NCBI GenBank assembly: GCA_016617855.1
Contig: JAECUM010003199.1
Coordinates: 62,001-126,000 of the forward strand
DNA: 64,000 bases
Direction of reading: 5' to 3'
Origin: Megalonaias nervosa
Lineage: Eukaryota; Mollusca; Bivalvia; Unionida; Unionidae
Shown here in pieces: positions 38,901 through 50,900 of the stretch. The notes under the pieces are model-generated. The model searched no databases. It was not told where the DNA came from and saw nothing but the letters and a program-made list of their open reading frames with translations. The stretch's first letter is position 1. Every line of letters starts with the position of its first letter. A program made the position numbers and the translations under genes.

Positions 38901-41900
38901 GCAGAAATGTTGAAAATTGAACCTTGCATCAAAGAAGTTTTACAAATCTGCTTTTAACATAGGTGCTATCTAGAAAACCCAATATGGCTGATTCCCAGCA
39001 TGGTTCATCGTTAGATGACGATTTCATTTGGCAAATACTGGCTGATAATAGCCATGGTGGCAATTTATTTTTACAGTTATGAAGTATATTAAATTATTGC
39101 AGCTGGGAAAGTGTTAATGTTGATACCAGTGAGTGATTTTGAATCCAAAACTGATGTTAAATATGAGTCCAATGTACATCCTGGATGGACAAACAGACAG
39201 CATTGCTATTTACCCCGCTTTAGCAGTTTTTCTAAATCAGAATTCCTTTCTCAAACAATTTAGCCCAGTGCGATCTTATGGTACAAAACCATATAACCCT
39301 ATAAAGGTTAAAATAAAGTTTAGAAAAATAAGGAAATAAAGATACTTATTACATCAATACCGCTGTCTGAACATGCAGATTATGGCATTGATTGACTTAA
39401 AAACCTACTGGTAGTAAGCTTTATTGAACATATAGTAAATCTGGCACAGTTGTCTGTAAAGCACTGAATCAAGAAAGTGAAACAGTGGCTTATGATAGTG
39501 AAAAATCTTATTTTGGAACAGAAATATCCCAAAAACCATTACCTGTGAGCTGTGAAAATTCTTATTTTGGAACAGAAATATCCCAAAAACACAATACCTG
39601 TGAGCTGTGAAAAATCTTATTTTGGAACAGAAATATCCCAAAAAAAACAATACCTGTGAGCTGTGAAAAATCTTATTTTGGAACAGAAATATCCCAAAAA
39701 ACACAATACCTATGAGCTGTGAAAAATCCTATTTTGGAACAGAAATAACCCAAAAAACACAATACCTGTGAGCTGTGAAAAATCTTATTTTGGAACAGAA
39801 ATATCCCAAAAAAAACAATATCTGTGAGCTGTGAAAAATCTTATTTTGGAACAGAAATATCCCAAAAAACACAATACCTGTGAGCTGTGAAAAATCTTAT
39901 TTTGGAACAGAAATATCCCAAAACACAATACCTGTGAGCTGTGAAAAATCTTATTTTGGAACAGAAATATCCCAAAAACACAATACCTGTGAGCTGTGAA
40001 AAATCTTATTTTGGAACACAAATATCCCAAAAACACAATACCTGTGAGCTGTGAAAAATCTTATATTGGAACAGAAATATCCCAAAAAACACATTGCCTG
40101 TGAGCTGTGAAAAATCTTATTTTGGAACAGAAATATCCCAAAAAACACAATACCTGTGAGCTGTGAAAAATCTTATTTTGGAACAGAAATATCCCAAAAA
40201 ACACAATACCTGTGAGCTGTGAAAAATCTTATTTTGGAACAGAAATATCCCAAAAAGTACAATACCTGTGAGCTGTGAAAAATCTTATTTTGGAACAGAA
40301 ATATCCCAAAAACACAATACCTGTGAGCTGTGAAAAATCTTATTTTGGAACACAAATACAATACCTGTGAGCTGTGAAAAATCTTATTTTGGAACAGAAA
40401 TATCCCCAAAAAACACAATACCTGTGAGCTGTGAAAAATCTTATTTTGGAACAGAAATATCCCCATAAAACACAATACCTGTGAGCTGTGAAAAATCGGG
40501 CATGACCATAATGAAAAGTTTCCATACTTGTTTCAACTGGGTATTCATACACAGGTGAGGGAAGGATTAGGCTCAGATGCAGTCAACAGATTAATGTTTA
40601 TAAAACTACAGGTGACATCTTTTAAAAGTTTGATTTCAATAGGGCTCTAACAGAATGGGGCAGGAAGAAAGAGAGATGAATATTGAAGTATTAAGTAATT
40701 ATTGAACTATGGCTGTTTCCTCCTCCCCACTCCTTTTTGTTCTTTTCTGCCCATATTTTTGTGACAAGGGGGTGCTATCCCCCTTAGATGCAATCCTGGC
40801 AGCATCTCTGTAAGTCTAAATGACACTAATTGTAAATATATTTACTCATATTAGTACTAATTGTCTGTATATTAGTTATTTATCATCTTTAAAGTATTTA
40901 ATTTGTAGCTAAGTAACTCATTTGCATATTAAAAATTTTGTCTGCTTGGATTAGTCTTTTTTCTTCTTGTTACAGAGAGGATGAAGACTGTAAGCAATCA
41001 TCAGTTTTGTGATCATCAGTTAAATGTAAAATAAAATCTATTATTTGGTGAGTAAAATATGATATTTGGTTTTTGTTGGATTTAATGCCATTTTTTAGCA
41101 CATGATAGGCTATACATGGTGGCCAATATATTTTGTGGAGGAAGAACCTTGGAATACCCCACTGAAAACCACATACCATCTAGCAAGTTTTCTTACATAA
41201 CTACATTTGTCAAGTCAGTACTTGAACTCATGCAGAGGTGAGATGCGTGAGTGATCTTAAAGGTAGGTACTTTGGACCAGTTGGTTACCTGGGCTGTGGG
41301 TAAATTTTGATATTTTGGTATTTTACTGTTTCTTATTTCAGGTGATAATCAGTGGAAAAGAGATAAGTGTACTGGACTGGAAAAGCACCACAAACAACCT
41401 AGAAGTCAATATTCCACAGGAATATTTATCTGCAGTGAGTCATCTATAAATAGATGTAGCTTGATTTTATTTCTAAGGACAACTTTCATGTGCACCTTTC
41501 AAGCATAATGGTTATATAGATGTGATGACATAAAATACTAATTTCTTATGTAAAACAATTACACAATCTAATTGCCATATGCCGGATTAAGATTGATATG
41601 AATAATTACAGTATAGAGTGAAATATATTCAATTATAAAGGCAAATCACCTATCTCATGACCAGTTTCTTCAATAGATAATACCTATACATTGGACGGTT
41701 TATGCAATTTACTTTATATTTTTTAAGCAGTATGTCTCTTTTAAAAATCTTAATAGATAAATGTATGTAAAAGTAGAAACATGTATTGTTGATCAACAGT
41801 TGCTATTTTAAAGATCTTTCAAATCCCATCTGACCAATCAGATATTCCCAGCAGTAATAAAAACAAGAACAGAAATTTTATGGTTAATGAAAATGGGTTT

Positions 41901-44900
41901 GAGAGAAGGCTTTCGGAAACCATACACAGTGGGAATGGAGAAACCGGACCTGGTATAAACCTACCTGACCAGTACCCAGCAATACTTTAATATCCATCCA
42001 TTCCTACTATTGTTTAAATGACTTCTCCAGAACTGCTAAACAGAATGTGACTAAACTTGACAGAAATCTTCCTGACAAGAAGACCTTTCCATTTTATACA
42101 TATGATGAAGATTGCAATCAGTTTTGTCAGATATTACTAAAATTAGACAAATGATTATACAGCTTTTCCAAATCCTGTGAATGGGATTTGACCAGAATTA
42201 CTAGATAGCAACTTGACCTGAAGACCTTTCAAATTTATTTAATAATGCAGATCCACTATCAAATATGGTAGCTATTACTAAAAATAGAAAGCCTTCGGAC
42301 AGCATATTTTGCTGGAATAGATGCTTTCCAGTTGTTACAACTTATGTTGATCTGCCAGTAAACCTTCAAACAGCTTCTCTAAAACCTATGAACAGAATCT
42401 GATTATATTCAACATTAAACCCTACAACAACAACAACAACAACAGAATCTGATTATATTCAACATTAAACCCTACAACAACAACAACAACAACAACAACA
42501 ACAGAATCTGATTATATTCAGCATTAAACCCTACAACAACAACAACAACAACAGAATCTGATTATATTCAACATTAAACCCTACAACAACAACAACAACA
42601 ACAACTACAGAATCTGATTATATTCAACATTAACATTCTGAGATGAAGACCTTTCAGATTTTGTATAAATGATAAGATACAACAATAAATATTGCTGCCA
42701 TTATGAAAACAAAAAATCCTTGAAACAACTACTCCAGAATCACAACACAATTTTACTAAATTTGATATGAAGCATCCTGGTATGAAGTTCTTTCAAATTT
42801 ATATAAATTATGCCAATTTGTCATCAAATATTGACTTACTAGAAACTGTTATGCAGAACTTGATGAAATTTGACAGAAAGCATTCTGGTAATAAAGGCGT
42901 TCAAGTCTGTAGAAATGATTCTGATTTTCTGCCATTTATGTCCACCGTTACTAAAATGGCAAACTCTTTTAAGTAACTTTTCATAAACCAGCCAACAGAA
43001 TTTGACCAGAAAGCTTTTTGGTATAAAGGCTTTTTGTTTTAATGATGCCACCCTACCATCAAACACAGAAGCTGTTGCCAAAGTTAGAACTATATTTATT
43101 GTGCAGAAAGCCACATAACAGATTTCATCACATCAGACCAAGTGTCACAGCCTGCACACCTTTCAGATTTATATAAATGATGCTCTTCCATCAAATATGG
43201 CTGCCATTACTATTAGTTGAGAAACACTGACACAAGTTTACTTATGAAAAAAAGCCTCTGAACAGAATTTGACCAACTTTGACCTAAAGCATCCTGGTAT
43301 AGGGGCCTTTCATCATGGGACATATGATGCTGATATCAAACATCTGGTAGAGTTTGATTTTCAGCATTTTCTAACATAATTTAATTGATATGGTTTCTTT
43401 TTTACTTAGAAATTTTGTCGTTCATTTGAATCAAATTGATCAATCATCTGTGTCATATTGATGTATTTATAGGTTATATTATTTTGGCCAATCATCATGA
43501 ACCATTTTTAACTCATTGGGTCATAGAACAGCAGATGGGATGGTCTGTTGTGTGTTGTCCATCCAACTGTTTGCCCAAGTTTGTTATCACTACATCTCCT
43601 AAACTACTTAGAGGATTGCCATGAAACTTTACCCACACATTCATCCCATAGTCTAATTTTCCAAAATGAAAATGGTATAGCATGGACTTTCAGTGGCCAT
43701 CTTGAAAATCCTGTTGTTACTACTGTTCAAGAATGGATGGTGATATCAAAATGGAGTTTTCAGTAAAAGATTTCTTATGATGTTTATTTAGTCCTCAACA
43801 AAAATGTTGCCAATCTAGCCTTCAGTATGGCCACCATAGTACTAGGCTTGAAAAATCTTGTTATCACTACTTGTTCTGAATGAAAAGTCATGTTAACATA
43901 GGGTTTTGTTATGATGTATAGTTGATCTTAAATAAAGATGGTGCCAAATCTGACATTCAGTATTGTCATATCAGTCATCCTGAAAGTTTTGTTATAGCTC
44001 ATTCATATGAATGATTGCTGTCATCAACATGGGGTTTTCACTGAAAGACTTAGTATATTTTGTTGGACCTTAATGAAGTTGGTGCTAGTTTGACCACAGT
44101 GGTCATCTTGAAAATCTTTGTATCATTACTTGTGAGTGAATGGATACCGATTTCTGTATGGCCATCACAACAGCCATCATGAAAATCTTGTTATTGTTAC
44201 ATCTCCTAAATGGCTGATCATATCAATATTATACTTTCACCAAAAGACTTCTTTTGATGTCTAGTTGGTTATGATTAAATATTGTGCCAATCTGATATCC
44301 ATTATGGCCACCATAGAAGCCATATTGAAATTCTTATTATTGTTACATCTCAAAAACAGAAGACTTTTTACAATGTTGTGTTGGTCCTAATTGATGTCTT
44401 GTTTGTCCTACATGAAGATGGTTCCAATCTGATATCCACAGCAGCTGATTCGAAGATCTTCTCATTGCTAAAATATATCAGAGATAGTTTCAACACTCGC
44501 CATTTAAAAGGAATAAATGTTCTATGTTGAATTCCTGTAAATTCTTTTTGGCCAGTAGAGCATTAGTGCCTTTGAGGGACTCTTTTTCATTGTTAGTATT
44601 TTTGTTCATTTATTTTGTGCCTTTGAAACATAACTCGTCCTTTGATAGCAGCCTAAATTTCATTGGTTGAAATGTTCTTCTAGACTTGAATTTTACTGGT
44701 TGGTCAGCTTTTGATCAAAATAGCATCAGAACACGACCTTCAGTCGGATGCTGTCAGGTCTTACAGGGGCACATGCAGCAGAGTTAAGAGGCTTTTTAAT
44801 TGATTTGTAATAAAGTAAAAATTAATTCAGTGGTTTTTAGATGTCACACTTAAGAAAATTTTTACTGCATTGTAAAGGAAAACTTGTTTTTTTGCAGGAA

Positions 44901-47900
44901 AACATCTTGGATATTTTAGTGGAAAACCATGGAAGAGTAAACTTTGCACCGTTTGGCACCGATATTCTAAATACTCAGAGGAAAGGTATGGGCATTTTAA
45001 GTAAGGGTGTCTCAAGGTGTGGTATGGAATGTGATTGTGAGGATGTCTCTAGGTATGGTATAGACTGTGATTGTGAGTGTATCTTCAGGAATAGTATGGA
45101 CTATGATTGTGAGTGTATCTTTAGGAATAGTATGGACTGTGATTGTGAGTGTGTCTTTAGGAATAGTATGGACTGTGATTGTGAGTGTATCTTTAGGATT
45201 AGTATGGACTGTGATTGTGAGTGTATCTTTAGGAATAGTATGGACTGTGATTGTGAGTGTATCTTTAGGAATAGTATGGACTGTGATTGTGAGTGTGTCT
45301 TTAGGAATAGTATGGACTGTGATTGTGAGTGTATCTTTAGGAATAGTATGGACTGTGATTGTGAGTGTATCTTTAGGAATAGTATGGACTGTGATTGTGA
45401 GGGTGTCTTTAGGAATAGTATGGACTGTGATTGTGAGTGTGTCTTTAGGAATAGTATGGACTGTGATTGTGAGGGTGTCTTTAGGAATAGTATGAACTGT
45501 GATTGTGAGTGTATCTTTAGGAATAGTATGGACTGTGATTGTGAGTGTGTCTTTAGGAATAGTATGGACTGTGATTGTGAGGGTGTCTTTAGGAACAGGA
45601 TGGACTGTGATTGTGAGTGTGTCTTAGGAATAGTATGGACTGTGATTATGAGTGTATCTTTAGGAATAGTATGGACTGTGATTGTGAGTGTGTCTTTAGG
45701 AATGGTATGGACTCTGAGGGTATGTTTAGGAATGGTATGGACTGTGAGGGTATCCTTAAGAATGGATGGACTGTGTGAGGGTGTCTCTAGGTATGGTATG
45801 GACTTTGTGGGGGTATCTTTAGGAATAGTATGGACTGTGTGAGGGTATCTGTAGGAATGGTATGGACAGTGTGAGGGTATCCTTAGGAATGGTATGGACT
45901 GTGTGAGGATATCCTTAGGAATGGATGGACTGTGAGGGTGTCTCTAGGTATGGTATGGACTGTGTGAAAGTATCTTTAGGAATGGTATGGACTGTGTGAG
46001 GGTATCTTTAGGAATGGATGGACTGTGTGAGGGTATCTTTAGGAATGGATGGACTTTGTGAGAGTATCATTAGGAATGGTATGGACTGTGTGAGGGTATC
46101 TTTAGGAGTGGTATGGACTGTGTGAGGATATCCTTAGGAATGGATGGACTTTATGAGGGTATCTTTAGGAATGGTATGGACTGTGTGAGGGTATCTCTAG
46201 GAGTGGTATGGACTGTGTGAGGGTATCTTTAGGAATGGTATGGACTGTGTGAAAGTATCTTTATGAATGGCATGGACTGTGTGAGGGTATCCTTAGGATG
46301 GTATGGACTGTTTGAGGGTGTCTCTGGGTACGGTATGGACTGTGTGAGGATATCTTTTGGAATGGTATTGACTGTGTGTGGGTATCTTTAGGAATGGATT
46401 GGACTGTGGTCTGTGAAGCTATCTCTAGGAATGGTGTGGACTGTGTCCATGAGGGTATCTTTAGGAATGGAATGGACTGTGCCTGTGTACTGTGTTAGGA
46501 AGGATATCTCTGGGAAGGTGTTTCTAGGAATGGTATGGACTGTTTCAATAAGGTCATCTTTAGGAATGGTACTGACTGTGTCAGTAAGGAGTCTTTTTAG
46601 GAATATAATAAAACCACTTGTTTCAAGTAAGGAATATATGTTTATTTGTTCTTGAAATTTATTGTTTGTAGCAACGATGAAATCAATAAAAATTGGTAAC
46701 CACACACAAATGATTTTCTAGTCTACCTAAGAATGATGTTCTTCTGTGAGACCTAGCGTTCAGAAGGTATCTTATTGGTTCTCTGCTTGGAGTGATATTC
46801 TCAGCCAAGGCATAGTGTTCAGAAGGTACCTTATTGGTTCTCTGCTTAGAGTGATGTTCTCAGCCAAGACATAGTGTTCAGAAGGTACCTTATTGGTTCT
46901 CTGCTTAGAGAGATATCCTCATCCAAGACCTAGTGTTCAGAATTGACCTTATTGGTTCTTTGCTTAGAGAGATATTCTCAGCCAAGACCTAGTGTTCAGA
47001 AGGTACCTTATTGGTTCTCTGCTTAGAGAGATATTCTCATCCAAGACCAAGTGTTCAGAAAGTAACATATTTGTTCTTTGCTTAGAGAGATATTCTCATC
47101 CAAGCCCTAGTGTTCAGAAAATAACTTGTTTATTTGTCCTTTACAAAAGAGTGATGTTCTCAGGCGAGACCTAGTGTTCAAAAGTTAACTTGTACATTTG
47201 TTTTTATCCTTTGCTTTGAATAGGATTACAAACACATTTTCTACCTAGTATTCAGTGCCATGTAACCTTAGAAATAATATTTTTTATTCCTGGCCATGAA
47301 TATGGTATACATGTTACCTTTATTCATCAATACATCCATCTAGCCATCAAGATCTGCATTTGTTTCCGGTTGTGTTGTTGGGCATCAACAAAATGAAAAT
47401 ATTTCTGGTTCTTAAAAATTTAAATCACCTATATATAATTTGACATTGATTGTAGAATTACCTATACATACTTTGGCATTGAACATACAATCACCTGTAG
47501 GATCACCTAGATATAATTTGACATCGATCATAGAAAAAGGCAACTGTAGAACAGTTGATAAATAAAGCAAAATTAAAACATCACACGGAAACAAATTCAT
47601 TATTTTCAACTTGATATTGAATTTTGAAGGTTATGTTACTTTATCATTTGTGACTTGATTTGTTGGTCTTATTGTGGGGTAGCCATTTTAATTCATTTGT
47701 CAGAGTGTCCAACTCATAATTGAAGGGTTGAGGGTTTGATGCCCATCCAGGTCAGTCCTGGTCAGCTCCCAAGTTGTGTACTTAGGAAAGGCACTAAACT
47801 CCCATGTCCTTGGCATGATGTAGCCAATAATGGATTCAAAAAAATGTAAAAAGGAAATCATATACTGGATAAGCTGAAGAAAGAAAATAGTTCTATTGGA

Positions 47901-50900
47901 ATTTTGTTTTTGGAATAAAATCTGATTTACTTTTCTAATTAAGTTTTGTCCAAATAACAATAAAAGTAGGGTCACAGGGGAAGGGTGGTGTAATTGAAAC
48001 TTACTTTTGCTAGTAATGTTTTTAAGCTGATACTGAGTAGGACATTTTTTGTATAGTTTTTCTTTCTTTCAACAGGTTTATTTGGAGATGTTGAATTGGA
48101 TGGAAAACCAATTTTGAAGTGGAATATTTTTTCCTTAGATTTCACAGATACTATTATTGAAAGGTAAAGATGACCAAAACAATTTTTCCATATAAATATA
48201 TAATGTGATTTCACTATTTTTTTGTGTGTAACTATATAAAGTGAATTCACTATTTTTGTGTGTAAATATATAAAGCCATTTTACTATTTTTGTGTTTAAG
48301 TATATAACATAATTTTGCTAGTTTTTTAGTATAAATGTCTAATGTAATTGCACTGTTTTTTTTGTGTAACTATTTAAAGTGATTTCACTATTTTTGTTTG
48401 TAAATATGTAATGTGATTTTGCTGCTTTTGCATATAAATATATAAGGTGATTTCACTATTTTTGTGTGTATATATATAATGTGATTTCACTATTTTTGTA
48501 TGTAAGTATATACAGTACAAACTCATGAGCGACCTCTGCTATGAGCGACCATCTGTCATTTCCAACCACAATTGTAATGCACGGATCGATTTTATTATAT
48601 AAACGCTCTGTTATGAGCGACCACCTGCTGAATGCGACCAGCGACCACGATGTCTTGGCAAAATATGCATTTCGACACTGCTATGAACGATCGCATCGCA
48701 AAAACGAGGATAAACTGCACCGACCTTTATTTAATCTCTAAGAGAACGACCGCTCATACCATTCTAAATAAAAACAAAAAAAAATTTTAAAAATAGGCTG
48801 GCTACCGATGTGTGAATATTTTAGGTATGCTTATAGTGTTTTATAGTTTCTATTGTAAACCAGACTAAAGTATATGTAGATTATTTCCTAGTCTGGTCCC
48901 TTGCTGGGTATGCTCCCTGCGTTGTTCTCCACTATTCGTTATAGGGGTGAGCAACGAAGAGAGCATTCAAAGCAGGGAACCAGGCTAATTATTTCCGCAC
49001 TTAGCCTGCTTCCTGGCCTTAATTTCAGGACCCAATATCCATGTGAACAACCGTATCACGAGAACAGACGGACACCACTGACCTATATGTAATCAATTGT
49101 TACAATGACTGCTTGATTATAACGATTGTTCTGATCAAAAACAAGCATAAAAGGAATATTTAAAAAAAGGATTGTTGCTACCAGTGATGGATGCTAAAGT
49201 CCGTAAACCAGGCTAATGTGCATGTCATGAATTGCCATTATGGTGGCAAAGTTGACGTAGTGGTCGCGTATATTGTGTCTTTAGAGTTAATCCATATTGC
49301 TGGGGGTGAATAAGGTCATTGTCTATTAAACCAGCAAGAGGGAATCGTTTGTGGGATTCGATTGATAGTGTTCAGGACTTGTGATGTTTGTTGTTTTTCC
49401 AATCACAAGCTGTCGTCTATTCAAGTTGGTGCGACCGGGTTACACACTTAGCTTATAGAGTTAATCCGAGTATGTCATCTTTGAATGAAGCCATTGACTT
49501 TTGTCTCTGAGTAAACGGTTCTTTTTCTGGATGAGATAATTGTTTCTTTTTATTTCATTAATTGTTAGATATGCAATGCACATGTATAGATTTTTCATAT
49601 TTTCCCAAAGCCCAGTTAAAACCGTCTTTATGTTCGCTATTACAACTGAGCACTAATAATTTTAACACCTAGAAACGTAATGACAATGGACGAACCTCCA
49701 ACTAAAAAGAGACAAATTTTAAGGCTGGAGAAAATAATTACTGTAACTGAAAGAAGTGAAAAAGAGCAGACCACCCGCGAAAAAGCGGTTTAAACGTCGG
49801 TAAAAGAAATTTAGGTTGTTATAAAGAAAAAGAAGTAATTCAGAAACGATTTCATATGCTAAAATATGTGATCTTCAAATGTAAATGTGCTTTCATGTTT
49901 AATGACAGAAGTATATCTTTATTGCTATATAATATTGTTTTTAGATGAATGCATACAATATTTTAGCAACAAATGTTAATAAAGAATAGAATATATGTAC
50001 AGTGATTGTGGTTATTTTTCTTGAAATTGTTCTGAAACTGGACCTTGGAAACTGGTCTTTTTGTACAATCCTGCTATGAGACATCACCTGTCTTGAGAGA
50101 CCGCTTTTTGTTGGCAGAAGGGGCGGTCTCTCATGACAGGTTTTACTGTAATGTGATTTCACATTTTGTTTTTGCGTACATGTATAATGTGATTTCACTA
50201 ATTTTGTGTGGTTAAGTATACAATGTGATTTCACAATTTTTGTGTGTATATATATATAATGTGATTTCAATTTTTTTATGATGCACTAATTCTTTGTGTA
50301 TTATGAGGTAACAAATCATATTGTTAAACACAATGAAACATGCATCTGTGGACACAATAGAACCACAATCAGTGGCCAACAATTTAAACACAGGGTTATG
50401 TGATTGAACCCTTTACCTCATAGAGTGTATGGCATTTTAGCCCATTGATATACATGTAACAAAGTTACCCAGTGCTTGGCGCTATAAATGGAACACCTGT
50501 TACCTATTGACTCCATACACATAGGCCTGCCAGTTAACTGTTAAGCAGTGTAGTATATGTTACGTTTAATATCATTCTTAACCATTTTACATTTTTGGTA
50601 CACATCTATTATGTATAGAAAGATTTAAGAGTAAAATCCAGTCATTATAGCTGTATAATTATTTTCACGGAAGAATTTTTTTACGTGCTTTAAAATCTTA
50701 AGAGAACTCATTCACCATCAAGTCAATGAAGCCACATGACCAGCCATAGCTGCCATTTCTCATACTCGAAAATTACAAGTTCTTTGTCTTTTTCTTCATC
50801 ACTAAATCATCTTAATTAATTTATAAAAACTAATTGCTGCTTACATCAATATCAGAGACTTTACTTAAGTTATTGAAGCTTTCATAGTTGTGATTCTAAT

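Larger units (their letters stand above)
48185..50275. repeat. 35-bp tandem array split by a transposon (48185-48512 and 50149-50275)
   Basis: The unit is tgtgtgtaaatatataatgt plus gatttcactattttt. ~9 units lie left of the transposon and ~4 right of it. The core gatttcac also occurs at the end of exon 12 (48138). Confidence 0.92.

Noticed and set aside
39405..40552. Several minus-strand ORFs with [15 protein letters not shown] repeats
   Set aside because: Frames of the ~57-bp array; indels in the A-run keep shifting them.
45067..45495. 142-codon ORF ([11 protein letters not shown] repeats) as a membrane protein
   Set aside because: An alternative frame of the same 36-bp array as the exon 11 extension.
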